Assembly (NCBI GenBank): GCA_020073615.1
Contig: JAIQEX010000012.1
Span: forward strand, 1 to 64,000
DNA length: 64,000 bases
Direction: 5' to 3'
From: Terriglobia bacterium
GTDB taxonomy: Bacteria > Acidobacteriota > Terriglobia > Bryobacterales > Bryobacteraceae
Shown: positions 41,441-50,310 of the stretch, piece after piece
How the letters are laid out: every line of letters starts with the position of its first letter
Position numbering within the stretch: the first letter of the stretch is position 1
Notes under the pieces: model-generated
Database searches by the model: none
Told to the model about the DNA's origin: nothing
What the model saw: the letters and a program-made list of their open reading frames with translations, nothing else
Position numbers and translations under genes: made by a program

Positions 41441-41781
41441 TCCGCACCCCCTTCGGACATTCTGAGGATGAGGCCCACGGCTTCCGCCAGGCGCTGCCAG
41501 CCGGCGGCTTCCGTTTCGAGCTGCGCCCGCCCCTTGCGCGTCAGGTGATAGAACTTGGCCTCGCGCCCGGTCTCGGTCTCTCTCCAGTCCGCAGCCAGCA
41601 GGCCGCGGTTCTCGAGCCGGTGCAGGGCTGGGTAGAGAGATCCTTGGGGAACCTGCACCACATCGCGCGAGACCTGCTGCAGCCGCTGCGCGATGGCGTA
41701 GCCATGCACCGGGCCGAGCGCGGCGACCTTGAGAATCAACAAATCCAGGGTGCCTTGCGGGAGGTCGGACTTCTCGGGCAT
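41437..41781 (-). CDS. PadR-family transcriptional repressor
   Basis: A 114-residue winged-helix regulator from the ATG at 41781 (MPEKSDLPQGTLDLLILKVA); the track adds 17 residues that run through the operator. The family core is clear: GPVHGYAIAQRLQQ, then VPQGSLYPALHRLENRGLLA and YHLTRKGRAQLETEAAGWQR. PadR proteins repress their own operon and are released by small ligands or drugs. It is coupled by a 4-base overlap to the ADOP permease, which it presumably controls. Confidence 0.93.
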   Translation of the reverse strand: MPEKSDLPQGTLDLLILKVAALGPVHGYAIAQRLQQVSRDVVQVPQGSLYPALHRLENRGLLAADWRETETGREAKFYHLTRKGRAQLETEAAGWQRLAEAVGLILRMSEGGAE

Positions 41782-41795
41782 CGTTATACCTCGAT

Positions 41796-41827
41796 CTTCT
41801 ACAGGTCTAACACAGGATGTGTAGAAG
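41796..41827. promoter_or_regulatory. Candidate PadR operator
   Basis: A 32-bp inverted repeat with arms CTTCTACA and TGTAGAAG, containing a nested ACACA-TCC-TGTGT palindrome, lies 15 bases upstream of the padR start. A further TGTAGAAG half-site occurs near 41886. The position between padR and the divergent kinase gene would let one repressor act on both. Confidence 0.6.
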
Positions 41828-41918
41828 CGCAAGGTATGCGGTGGCGCGTCTTCGTATTTCCCCTCACACTCGCCCGGCGGTAGGCTGTAGAAGGGCCGTG
41901 GCTCCGCCAGTGAAGCGC

Positions 41919-43340
41919 ATGGAATCCTCTTCGGACGGCAATCGCAACGCGGATCGGCTGCAATGGAGCAGCCGCTTTACCCTGGTGGCCGGCTTCGGCG
42001 GCCTGCTGGCGATCGTGGCGCTGGCCGGGGTGGACGCGCTGCGGGTGCTGCAACAGATCCGGCGCGACGACGACCAGATTCGCCGCCAGTTCCTGGCGCG
42101 GAATCACGTGCTCAACGACATTCGGTCGCAACTCTACCTTTCGGGAACGTACGTGCGGGACTACCTGCTGGAGCCCGACGCGGCGCGGGCCACGACGTAT
42201 CGGGCCAACTTGCAGGAGGTGCGCGGCGAAATGGAGTCGGCTCTGGCGTCGTATGCCCGGCAGGTGGAACCGGAAGCGGCCCGGCACTATGGAGCTTTGA
42301 AGGCGGAGTTGTCGCAATACTGGCAAACTCTCGACCCGATCCTGAACTGGGATGCGGCCGAGCGGCGCGCACGTGGGTATATCTTCCTCCGCGACGCGGT
42401 GTTTCCGCGGCGCAGGGCGATGCTGGAGATTGCGGGGCGCATTGCGGACATCAACGAACAGCAACTGAACGCCGGCAACGAGCGCGTGGTGGCGTTGTTG
42501 CACAGATTTCAGAACCGGCTGGCGGCGACTGTTTTGGCGACACTGGCGCTCGGGCTGGGCATGGCGGCGTTCAGCGCCCGCAAGATCCTGCGATTGGAAA
42601 CCCATGCGCAGGCGCGGTACCGGGAGGTCGCGGACGCGCGCCGGCAGTTGACCAACCTCTCCGGCAAGCTGGTGCAGGCGCAGGAGACGGAGCGGCGGGC
42701 GCTCTCCCGGGAGTTGCACGACGAAGTCGGCCAGGCGCTCTCCGCGGTGCTGGTGGAGCTGCGGAACCTGGCCACTGGTCTGGCGGCGCGGTCCGAAGAG
42801 CAATCGCGGAGCCAGGTGGAGCTGATCAAGGGCCTGGTGGAGAACACGGTGCGCGTGGTGCGGAACATGGCGCTGCTCCTGAGGCCCTCCATGCTGGACG
42901 ACCTGGGCCTGATTCCGGCGCTGCGCTGGCAGGCGCGGGAAGTTTCCAAGCGCACCTCCATGGATGTCAGCGTGGCCACGGATATCGATTCGGTGGACTT
43001 GCCGGACGATTACAAGACCTGCATCTACCGGGTGGTCCAGGAGGCGTTGCACAACTGTTCGCGGCATTCCGACGCGACCACGGTTCGCATCCGGGTGCAG
43101 CAGAAGCCGGGCCGGGTGGCGCTGGCCATCCAGGATGACGGGCGGGGCTTCGACGTCCGGCAGTCGAAGGGGCTCGGCCTGCTGGGGATCGAGGAGCGCG
43201 TGGCCCGCCTGGGAGGCGCCTGCGAAGTGCATTCGGCGGCGGGGAGCGGAACCATATTGTCGATCGAACTGCCGTTCCCGGGCGGGAGCGCGAGCGGTAC
43301 GGAGGAAAGTGAAGCCGATTCGCATTCTGTTAGCGGATGA
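41919..43340 (+). CDS. NarL-type sensor histidine kinase with four-helix-bundle sensor
   Basis: A 473-residue kinase from ATG 41919 (MESSSDGNRNADRL); a GTG at 41899 is also possible, and the track start lies in the operator. The first membrane helix (FTLVAGFGGLLAIVALAGV) is followed by a helical extracytoplasmic sensor of about 150 residues and a second helix (ATVLATLALGLGMAAF). HisKA_3 follows with the acceptor His in ETERRALSRELHDEVGQALS, then HATPase (VVQEALHNCSRHSDATTVRI, DDGRGFDV, GLGLLGIEERVARLGG). It overlaps its response regulator by 32 bases. The sensed signal is unknown. Confidence 0.9.
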   Translation: MESSSDGNRNADRLQWSSRFTLVAGFGGLLAIVALAGVDALRVLQQIRRDDDQIRRQFLARNHVLNDIRSQLYLSGTYVRDYLLEPDAARATTYRANLQEVRGEMESALASYARQVEPEAARHYGALKAELSQYWQTLDPILNWDAAERRARGYIFLRDAVFPRRRAMLEIAGRIADINEQQLNAGNERVVALLHRFQNRLAATVLATLALGLGMAAFSARKILRLETHAQARYREVADARRQLTNLSGKLVQAQETERRALSRELHDEVGQALSAVLVELRNLATGLAARSEEQSRSQVELIKGLVENTVRVVRNMALLLRPSMLDDLGLIPALRWQAREVSKRTSMDVSVATDIDSVDLPDDYKTCIYRVVQEALHNCSRHSDATTVRIRVQQKPGRVALAIQDDGRGFDVRQSKGLGLLGIEERVARLGGACEVHSAAGSGTILSIELPFPGGSASGTEESEADSHSVSG

Positions 43341-43959
43341 CCACAACGTCATGCGCCGGGGCCTCCGCCTGTTGCTGGAGAGCCAGTCCGGTTTTAGCGT
43401 AGTGGCGGAAGCCTCCGACGGCCGGCAGGCGGTGGACCAGGCGATGGCCACCAAGCCGGACGTGGTGGTTCTGGATATCACCATGCCGCGCCTCAGCGGC
43501 ACGGAGGCGGCACAGAGAATCACGGAAAGCCTCCCCGACACGGCGGTGGTGATTCTGAGCATGCACGCCGACGAGGGATACGTGCTGCGGGCGCTGAAGG
43601 CCGGGGCCAGGGGATACCTGGTGAAAGACTCGGCGGAGGACGATCTTATCGAGGCGATTAAAGCCGTCAGCGAAGGAAAAGCATACTTCAGCCCGGAAGT
43701 TAGTAAGATGCTGGTGGAGGATTACGTCAGGGAGATACGAACGCGGCAAGTCGAGGATAGCTATGAGTTACTAACTGCCCGCGAGCGGGAGATCCTGCAT
43801 TTGCTGGCGGAGGGGAAGTCCAACAAAGACATCGCCACGCTGCTGAATCTGAGCTTGTTCACGGTGGAAACGCACCGGCGGAACTTACAAGAGAAGCTTA
43901 ACCTGCACAGCCTGGCAGAGCTGATCCTGTATGCGGTGCGAAAAGGGCTGATCTCGTAA
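43309..43959 (+). CDS. NarL/LuxR-family response regulator
   Basis: A 216-residue regulator starting with GTG at 43309, right after GGAGGAAA (spacing is short). The receiver (IRILLADDHNVMRRGLRLLL, phospho-Asp in VVVLDITMPRLSG) is followed by a C-terminal LuxR-type helix-turn-helix (LTAREREILHLLAEGKSNKD, then LNLSLFTVETHRRNLQEKLN). The track's longer version runs in the wrong reading of the kinase gene. It forms a two-component pair with the kinase; target genes are unknown. Confidence 0.93.
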   Translation: MKPIRILLADDHNVMRRGLRLLLESQSGFSVVAEASDGRQAVDQAMATKPDVVVLDITMPRLSGTEAAQRITESLPDTAVVILSMHADEGYVLRALKAGARGYLVKDSAEDDLIEAIKAVSEGKAYFSPEVSKMLVEDYVREIRTRQVEDSYELLTAREREILHLLAEGKSNKDIATLLNLSLFTVETHRRNLQEKLNLHSLAELILYAVRKGLIS

Positions 43960-43960
43960 A

Positions 43961-43999
43961 TACCAACGCTCCCTCACGGTGATGAGCGAGCGGTTGGTA
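43961..43999. terminator. Hairpin between the NarL-type operon and the PEP-CTERM gene
   Basis: TACCAACGCTC and GAGCGAGCGGTTGGTA can form a stem with a small bulge in the 46-base gap between two convergent genes. It could terminate both transcripts. Confidence 0.45.
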
Positions 44000-44005
44000 G
44001 CCAGC

Positions 44006-44689
44006 CTATCGAGCCAGTTTTCGCCGGATGGCGAGGCAGGCGAAGCCAGCCACGAAGAGCATTCCGGTGGCAGGTTCAGGGGTCTGATTTCCGGCTGCTC
44101 CGAACTCCAGGTTGTCGATGATCGGCGACCAAGGCTGGCCGGCTTGAGTCAGTTGAACCATTCCGATGCCGGCAGCATCCGACCACCCGGCAAACACGAG
44201 AGCGCCATCCGCAGATAGACCGATTCCCGGTAGAGTGCCGATCAGGGTTGTGTCGTCACTTGCATAAACGGATAACGCCGCGGTGGCGCCAAAGGTGCTG
44301 AAGGCCCGCAGGTCGACCCCAAACGCGGTGACCCCCGACGTGAAGTCGATCGTTAGAGGTTGTCCCGCGGGCGCACCGGAAAGGAGTTCCTTCGAGGTTG
44401 AACCGAAATACCCGGGACCGTCCCATTGACCGCCGCCGCTGCCGAAGGTGAAGTTTACACCGCCCACTACGAGCCCCGGCCCCTGCTCGTTGCAGACGGC
44501 CGATGCGTTCAGCACAGCGCAACTCATTCCGGTGGAGGATTCGCTGCCTACGCTGAATGCCTCGAAATTCTCGGTGACTCCAGGACCGCCGAGCAACGAC
44601 ACGAGGGTCGTCCGGTCGACGATTGACCCCGCCTGGGCCACCGGAAACGATATCGCACACACGGACAGAACGAAGAACAGTTTTCTCAA
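44006..44689 (-). CDS. PEP-CTERM-anchored exported protein
   Basis: A 227-residue protein with a signal peptide (LFFVLSVCAISFPVAQAG), a beta-rich body with GGVNFTFGSGGGQWDGPGYF and PLTIDFTSGVTAFGVDLRAF, and a C-terminal PEP-CTERM signal (TPEPATGMLFVAGFACLAIR, then a basic tail). The start is TTG at 44689 with a CGGAGG site; no better ATG exists. It would be sorted by the exosortase system like the protein at 7123. The body resembles other choice-of-anchor/PEP-CTERM proteins of unknown role. Confidence 0.85.
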   Translation of the reverse strand: MRKLFFVLSVCAISFPVAQAGSIVDRTTLVSLLGGPGVTENFEAFSVGSESSTGMSCAVLNASAVCNEQGPGLVVGGVNFTFGSGGGQWDGPGYFGSTSKELLSGAPAGQPLTIDFTSGVTAFGVDLRAFSTFGATAALSVYASDDTTLIGTLPGIGLSADGALVFAGWSDAAGIGMVQLTQAGQPWSPIIDNLEFGAAGNQTPEPATGMLFVAGFACLAIRRKLAR

Positions 44690-44874
44690 GATGATTGCCT
44701 CCGGTTAAGAGGATTTGCGTATCGATTTACAAACCCTCAGTAGTAAGTCTGACTGATCCCGTCGCCTGGCACAAGCGATTTTCGAGAATTCAGGACCTGG
44801 ATAGTACCGTACTGTAGGGTGTCTCTAAAGTTAATAGCTCCGCTGACGAGGCGCCGCGGGTCCGCGCCGCCGCC

Positions 44875-46488
44875 TTACGCCGTCTCCGCTCCGGCTGATT
44901 TTTCCAAACCGCGCTCGGCGATCTCGTGCTGGCGGATGCGGTACTTCTGCACTTTGCCGCTGAGCGTCATGGGGAAGGCATCGACGAAACGGATGTGCTG
45001 CGGGACCTTGTAATGCGCCAGGCGGGCGCGGCAGAAGGCGCGGATCTCTTCCTCGTCCGCGGTCTCGCCGGGCTTCAGGCGGATCCAGGCGAGCACGGTT
45101 TCCCCCAGCCGCTCGTCGGGCAAGCCGACTATCTGCACGTCGGAGATTTTGGGATGGCTGTACAGGAACTCTTCGATCTCCCGCGGGTAGATGTTTTCGC
45201 CGCCGCGGATGATCATGTCGCGGGCGCGCCCGGTGATGCGGAAGTAGCCGTCGGGACGCATCACCGCCAGGTCGCCGGTGTGCAGCCAGCCTTCCGCGTC
45301 GATGGCGGCGGCGGTGGCCGCGGGCTCTTCGTCGTAGCCCTTCATCACCATGTAGCCGCGCGCCAGCAGCTCGCCCTGCTCGCCGGCGGGCAGCGTGGCG
45401 CCGGTGGACGGGGAGGCGATGCGCACCTCGGTTTCAGGCAGCGGGCCGCCCACGGTGGTGCAGCGGGTTTCCACGCTATCGTCCGTGCGCGACATGGTAA
45501 TCACCGGGGCGCTCTCGGTCTGCCCGTAGGCCACTACGATTTCCGGGCAATGCATATCGCGGACGACGCGCTTCATCACCTCGATGGGGCAGGGCGCGCC
45601 GGCCATGACTCCGGTGCGCAGCGAGCGCAGATCGAAGCGCGCGAACTCCGCGTGCTGCAACTCGGCGATGAACATGGCGGGCACGCCGTAGACCGCGGTG
45701 CACCGTTCCCGCTCGATGGCCTCGAGGGTTGCGCCCGCGTCGAAAATGGCCGAAGGCAGAACCACCGCCGCCCCGGTGACGGCCGCCGCCATGGTGCCGA
45801 TCACCGAGCCGAAGCAGTGGAACAGCGGCACCGGGAGCGCGATGCGGTCCTCTTCGCCGAGCCGCAGGTACTGGGCGATGAAGCGCCCGTTGTTGACCAG
45901 GTTGAGGTGGGTCAGGAGCACGCCCTTGGGCTGCCCGGTGGTGCCGGAGGTGTACTGGATGTTGGCCGGCGCGGCGGGATCGGGGGAGGCGGGCGGCTCG
46001 CCAGGCTCGCGCAGGAAGTTCGTCCACGCGGGAGAATCCAGGTAGATGACGTGCTCCAGGGCCAGCGGCTGGCCGGCGCGCGATTCCTCGAGAATGGCGC
46101 GATAGTTGGAGCGGCGGTCCTGCTCGCGCAGGAACAGCGTCTTGATGCGCGATTGGCGCAGCACAAACGCCAGCTCGTGCGAGCGATAGGCCGGATTCAC
46201 GTTGACCAGCACGGCCCCGGCCAGCGCGCAGCCGAACTGGAGCAGGACCCACTCCAGGCAGTTGGTGGCCCATACGCCGGCGCGGTCACCCGGAGCCAGG
46301 CCGAGCGCGCGCAGCCCGGCCGCCGCGCGCTGCGCCTCATGCGCGTATTGCGCCCAGGTGAGGCGGATGCCCGGCTCGCGCGCCACCACCGCCAGCCGGC
46401 CGGGGAAACGCGAGGCCGTATCCAGGAACGCCTCGCTGATGGATTTGCTCAGGACCGTGCCCCGCGGCCCCCGTGCGTAGCTTTCCAT
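44875..46488 (-). CDS. AMP-dependent acyl-CoA synthetase
   Basis: A 537-residue adenylate-forming ligase that activates a carboxylic acid to an acyl-AMP and then to acyl-CoA. It has the P-loop-like motif [16 protein letters not shown], the A5-type motif [36 protein letters not shown] (A7) and the hinge/lysine region [20 protein letters not shown] with a late GKVQKYR (A10). The length and motifs fit medium- or long-chain fatty acyl-CoA synthetases (FadD-like). It is monocistronic on the minus strand. Confidence 0.92.
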   Translation of the reverse strand: MESYARGPRGTVLSKSISEAFLDTASRFPGRLAVVAREPGIRLTWAQYAHEAQRAAAGLRALGLAPGDRAGVWATNCLEWVLLQFGCALAGAVLVNVNPAYRSHELAFVLRQSRIKTLFLREQDRRSNYRAILEESRAGQPLALEHVIYLDSPAWTNFLREPGEPPASPDPAAPANIQYTSGTTGQPKGVLLTHLNLVNNGRFIAQYLRLGEEDRIALPVPLFHCFGSVIGTMAAAVTGAAVVLPSAIFDAGATLEAIERERCTAVYGVPAMFIAELQHAEFARFDLRSLRTGVMAGAPCPIEVMKRVVRDMHCPEIVVAYGQTESAPVITMSRTDDSVETRCTTVGGPLPETEVRIASPSTGATLPAGEQGELLARGYMVMKGYDEEPAATAAAIDAEGWLHTGDLAVMRPDGYFRITGRARDMIIRGGENIYPREIEEFLYSHPKISDVQIVGLPDERLGETVLAWIRLKPGETADEEEIRAFCRARLAHYKVPQHIRFVDAFPMTLSGKVQKYRIRQHEIAERGLEKSAGAETA

Positions 46489-46565
46489 GCCTATAAGCTA
46501 TCAGCTCGCAGCGGCCCGCTAGCAGCGCCCTACGCCATGCGGAAAAGCGTTAAGCTACTGGTCTG

Positions 46566-47741
46566 ATGACGAACACGGCCCGCCACCGCCTGCGCATCTA
46601 CGCCGCCTGTTTTCTCGCGTGGACCGTGTTCGGCCTCTTCTTTTTCAGCCAGAGCATCACGCAAAAGCTGGTTTCGCACGATCCCACGCCCTGGTGGCAT
46701 TTTCTGTTGTCGTGGCTTACCGGCGTGTACATCTGGGCGGCACTGACTCCGGCGGTTCTCTGGCTCGGGCGCCGGCTGCCCATCGAGCGACGGAACTGGC
46801 CCGCCCGCGTGGCGTTCCATCTCGCGGCCAGCGTGTTGGTCTCCCTCCTGCAACTCATCGTGGAGAGCGCGGTTCTTCCGCGGCTGGGCGTCTTCCCGGC
46901 CGTCATGAAGACATTCGGAGCCACGCTGGTGGTCTTGCTGCTCCTCGGCTTTCACAGCGGCATCACCACGTATTGGATGCTGCTGGGCATCCAGTACGGG
47001 TTCGCGTATTACCGCCGGTACCGGGAGCGCGAGCGGCAGGCCCTGCAACTGGAGTTGCATGCCTCCGAGCTGAAGACCGAGCTGGCGCGGGCGCAGTTGA
47101 GCGCTTTGAAGATGCAGCTTCAGCCGCATTTTCTGTTCAACACCCTGAATGCCATCATGGTGCTGGTGCGCCACGAGCGGGCGCGCGAGGCCGAGGAGAT
47201 GCTGTCCCGGCTGAGCGATCTGTTGCGCTGGGTGCTGGAGGATGTGGAGGCCCAGGAAGTGCCCCTCCGCCGCGAACTGGAGTACTTGCAGCTTTATCTT
47301 TCCATCGAACAGGTGCGCTTTCAGGACCGGCTGCGCGTCGAGATCGCGGCGGACCCGGCGCTGCTGGATGCCGCGGTCCCGCACATGGGGCTGCAGCCGA
47401 TTGTCGAGAACGCCATCCGCCATGGCATCGGGCGCAGCTCGGCGGCGGGCGAGATTCGCATCGGCGCCACGCGCGTGGGCCAGACGGTGGAGATCACAGT
47501 GGAGGACGACGGTCCGGGGCTGCCCCCGGCAAACTCGTCCGCGGTGCGCGGCATCGGGCTGGCGAACACGCGGGCGCGGCTCCATCAACTCTACGGCGAA
47601 GCGGCCCGCCTGGCGGTGGAGAACCGCGCGGCGGGCGGGGCGATCGCCACCATGGTGCTGCCCTATCGCCTGGCGCCCGATCTGGCGGAACCGGAAGCGA
47701 TCGAAGTACATGCCCTTGACCACCCTGATCGTGGACGATGA
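46566..47741 (+). CDS. LytS/YpdA-type sensor histidine kinase
   Basis: A 391-residue membrane kinase with about four N-terminal hydrophobic segments (YAACFLAWTVFGLFFFS, VAFHLAASVLVSLLQLIV and TLVVLLLLGFHSGITTYWML) and a His_kinase domain of the LytS type: KMQLQPHFLFNTLNAIMVLV around the acceptor His. The HATPase domain follows with VENAIRHGIG, EDDGPGLPP and GIGLANTRARLHQLYG. The response-regulator gene overlaps its end by 32 bases. Confidence 0.92.
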   Translation: MTNTARHRLRIYAACFLAWTVFGLFFFSQSITQKLVSHDPTPWWHFLLSWLTGVYIWAALTPAVLWLGRRLPIERRNWPARVAFHLAASVLVSLLQLIVESAVLPRLGVFPAVMKTFGATLVVLLLLGFHSGITTYWMLLGIQYGFAYYRRYRERERQALQLELHASELKTELARAQLSALKMQLQPHFLFNTLNAIMVLVRHERAREAEEMLSRLSDLLRWVLEDVEAQEVPLRRELEYLQLYLSIEQVRFQDRLRVEIAADPALLDAAVPHMGLQPIVENAIRHGIGRSSAAGEIRIGATRVGQTVEITVEDDGPGLPPANSSAVRGIGLANTRARLHQLYGEAARLAVENRAAGGAIATMVLPYRLAPDLAEPEAIEVHALDHPDRGR

Positions 47742-48477
47742 GCCGCTGGCGCGCGAGGGCCTGCGCATGCTGCTCTCCCAGGATGCGGAGGTGGCGGCGA
47801 TTCACGAAGCGCGCGACGGCCGGGAAGCGGTGGCGGCGATCCTGGACGTCCGCCCGGATCTGGTCTTCCTGGACGTGCAAATGCCGGAGATGGACGGCTT
47901 CTCGGTGGTCCGGGAAGTCGGCGCGGAGCGCATGCCCGCGGTGGTGTTTGTGACGGCGCACGACCAGTACGCCATACAGGCATTCGAAATCAACGCCATC
48001 GACTACCTGCTGAAGCCGGTCACCGAGGAGCGTTTTCGCCAGGCGCTCGGCCGTGCCAAAGTCCGCCTCGAAGTCCGCGCGGGAGACGAGGCCAGCGGGC
48101 GGATCCTCTCGCTGCTCGAAGCCATGGCGGCGCCGCGGCGGTACATGAAACGCCTGGCGGTGCGCGCGGCGGGCAAGACGGTCTTCGTCGACGTCGAGGA
48201 CGTGGATTGGATCGAGGCCGCCGAGAATTACGTCCAGCTCCACGCCGGGAAGGCCGGCCACCTGCTCCACGTGCCCATGAACACGCTCGAGAAGTCGCTC
48301 GATCCCGAGATCTTCCTGCGCATCCATCGTTCGGTCATGGTGAATGTGCGGCGCATCAAAGAGCTTCAGCCGGCGGCACACGGAGAGTACGTGGTCACGC
48401 TGGCCTCTGGCGTCCGGCTGCAATCCAGCCGCACGTACAACGAGAAGCTGAAAGCCCTGGCGGCCAATCCGTTCTGA
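47710..48477 (+). CDS. LytTR-family response regulator
   Basis: A 255-residue regulator from ATG 47710 (MPLTTLIVDDEPLAREGLRM). The receiver has its phospho-Asp in LVFLDVQMPEMDGF; the C-terminal LytTR DNA-binding domain carries WIEAAENYVQLHAGKAGHLL, then FLRIHRSVMVNVRRIKELQP. The track's ORF extends upstream into the kinase. With the kinase it likely controls the ABC exporter genes that follow 92 bases downstream. Confidence 0.94.
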   Translation: MPLTTLIVDDEPLAREGLRMLLSQDAEVAAIHEARDGREAVAAILDVRPDLVFLDVQMPEMDGFSVVREVGAERMPAVVFVTAHDQYAIQAFEINAIDYLLKPVTEERFRQALGRAKVRLEVRAGDEASGRILSLLEAMAAPRRYMKRLAVRAAGKTVFVDVEDVDWIEAAENYVQLHAGKAGHLLHVPMNTLEKSLDPEIFLRIHRSVMVNVRRIKELQPAAHGEYVVTLASGVRLQSSRTYNEKLKALAANPF

Positions 48478-48568
48478 AGCCGCCGGTTCGCCACGCCGTT
48501 CGGCCACTTGGTCAAATGTCGCTTTCGGAAGGCGGCGTGCGGCCCCACACTGGTGCCATGGAGGACCG

Positions 48569-49513
48569 ATGATAGCGGTAAACGACAACGCAGCCGGCGA
48601 AGCATCCCCGGCTGTCTTCGAGCAGAACACCGATTGCCTGGCGCAGCTTTCGGGTGTGACCAAGCGGTTCGGCAGCATCGTGGCGCTGGACGGGCTGGAT
48701 CTGGAAGTCCGGCGCGGCGAACTTCTCGCCTTGCTGGGTCCGAACGGAGCCGGCAAGACCACCGCCATTTCGCTGCTGCTGGGATTGCAGCAGCCCGACC
48801 GCGGCCGGGCGCGGCTGTTTGGGCAATCGCCCAACCTGGTGGAGCCGCGGCGCCGCACCGGCATGATGATGCAGGAAGCGGCCCTGGCGGCGGAGTTGCG
48901 CGTCGGCGAACAGATCGACCTGGTCTCCAGCTACTACCCCGATCCGCGGCCCCTGGCGGCCGTCATGGAGATGACCCGCATCACGGCGCTCGCCAAGCGT
49001 CCGTATGGCAAGCTTTCCGCCGGGCAGAAACGCCAGGTGCAGTTCGCCCTCGCGGTGTGCGGCCGTCCGGAGCTGCTTTTTCTCGACGAGCCCACCGTGG
49101 GGCTGGACGTCCAGTCCCGGGAGATGGTGTGGGCGACACTCCGCGAGCTCGTCGGAGGAGGGGCTTCCATCGTGCTGACCACCCACTACCTGGAGGAAGC
49201 CGAGGCGCTGGCCGACCGCGTGGTGGTTCTCGCCAAGGGCCGCACGCTAGCCAGCGGCACGGTCAGCGAGATGCGGTCGCTGGTGGTGCGCAAGCGCATC
49301 GTCTGCTCGACGACGCTGAACGCCGGCGAGGTGGCGGCCTGGCCCGACGTGCTCAGCGCAACCCGCGACCATCAGGGATTGCACATTACCACCACCAATG
49401 CGGAGAACGTAGTCCGGCGCCTGCTGGCCGCCGACGAGGATTTGCAGGACCTGGAAGTCCAGCGCGCCGGGCTGGCCGAAGCTTTCACCGAACTCACGCA
49501 GGAGGTTTCGTAA
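48569..49513 (+). CDS. ABC exporter ATP-binding protein
   Basis: A 314-residue ATPase with Walker A (ALLGPNGAGKTTAISLLLGL), Q-loop (MMMQEAALAAEL), signature (KLSAGQKRQVQFALAVCGRP), Walker B (LLFLDEPTVGLDV) and switch His (IVLTTHYLEEAEAL). These are the features of CcmA/DrrA-like exporters. GGAGG precedes the ATG. The permease gene follows with a TAATG overlap, so both are translated together. Confidence 0.95.
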   Translation: MIAVNDNAAGEASPAVFEQNTDCLAQLSGVTKRFGSIVALDGLDLEVRRGELLALLGPNGAGKTTAISLLLGLQQPDRGRARLFGQSPNLVEPRRRTGMMMQEAALAAELRVGEQIDLVSSYYPDPRPLAAVMEMTRITALAKRPYGKLSAGQKRQVQFALAVCGRPELLFLDEPTVGLDVQSREMVWATLRELVGGGASIVLTTHYLEEAEALADRVVVLAKGRTLASGTVSEMRSLVVRKRIVCSTTLNAGEVAAWPDVLSATRDHQGLHITTTNAENVVRRLLAADEDLQDLEVQRAGLAEAFTELTQEVS

Positions 49514-50310
49514 TGAACGCCATGACTCTCGAAGCCGCCGGCCGGCCGGCCCGCGGCACCGCCATGCCCAGCGGTCGCGTGCTGCGGGCTTATCTCACCG
49601 AGGCCCGCTATGAGACCCTGCGCATGCTCCGCGCGCCGGCGTTTTCCGCGGTGTTCCTGTCCATTCCGGCCGTGCTGTTCCTGCTCTTCGGGGCGTTTCT
49701 TTTCGGCGACGCGATCCGCGCCGACCCGAAGAGCGCGCTGTTCCTGTTCATGGGGTTTTCCACCTTTGGCATCATGGGGCCGGGGATGTTCGGCTTCGGC
49801 ATCACCATCGCGATGGAGCGCGAGCAGGGACTTCTGCGGCTCAAGCGCGCCTTGCCGGTCCCGCCGGGGAGCGTGCTGCTCGCGAAAATGCTCATGGCCC
49901 TGCTGTTCGCCGCGATCATCATGATCAGCATGATCGCCGCCGCCCCGCTCGGCCATATGCGCTTGAGCGCCGGCCAAGCCCTGAGCGTCGCGCTGGTGGA
50001 GATTCTGGGCGCGGCGCCGTTCTGCGCCATCGGGTTGTTCATCGGCACGTGGGCCACCGGCAAGGGCGCGCCGGGCTTCGTGAACCTGTTTTACCTGCCC
50101 ATGATTTATCTTTCGGGCCTGTTCTTCCCGCTGCCCAAATCCGTGCAGTGGATCGCGCTGGTCTCGCCCGCGTACCACCTGAACCAACTGGGGCGCACCG
50201 CCGTCTGGGCGCCCAGCCAGGGATCGCCCGTGGTCCACGTAGCCGTCCTTGCCGGGGTGACTGTGCTCTTCACCCTGCTTGCGGTCCGCCGTTTGGCGCG
50301 CGTGGGGTAG
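49513..50310 (+). CDS. ABC-2 type exporter permease
   Basis: A 265-residue membrane protein with six predicted helices, for example AFSAVFLSIPAVLFLLFGAF, LFLFMGFSTFGIMGPGMFGF and the last VHVAVLAGVTVLFTLLA, and the ABC-2 signature region FYLPMIYLSGLFFPLPKSVQ. It starts at ATG 49513 overlapping the ATPase stop; the track's 600-residue ORF starts far upstream out of the real gene. With the ATPase it forms a drug, lipid or peptide exporter under LytTR control. The 3' end overlaps a convergent decarboxylase gene by 41 bases. Confidence 0.92.
   Translation: MNAMTLEAAGRPARGTAMPSGRVLRAYLTEARYETLRMLRAPAFSAVFLSIPAVLFLLFGAFLFGDAIRADPKSALFLFMGFSTFGIMGPGMFGFGITIAMEREQGLLRLKRALPVPPGSVLLAKMLMALLFAAIIMISMIAAAPLGHMRLSAGQALSVALVEILGAAPFCAIGLFIGTWATGKGAPGFVNLFYLPMIYLSGLFFPLPKSVQWIALVSPAYHLNQLGRTAVWAPSQGSPVVHVAVLAGVTVLFTLLAVRRLARVG

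Noticed and set aside
41919-43959. Kinase/NarL regulator as a phosphorelay tied to the NtrC system at 28-32 kb
   Set aside because: No shared binding sites or domains link them; each kinase overlaps its own regulator gene.
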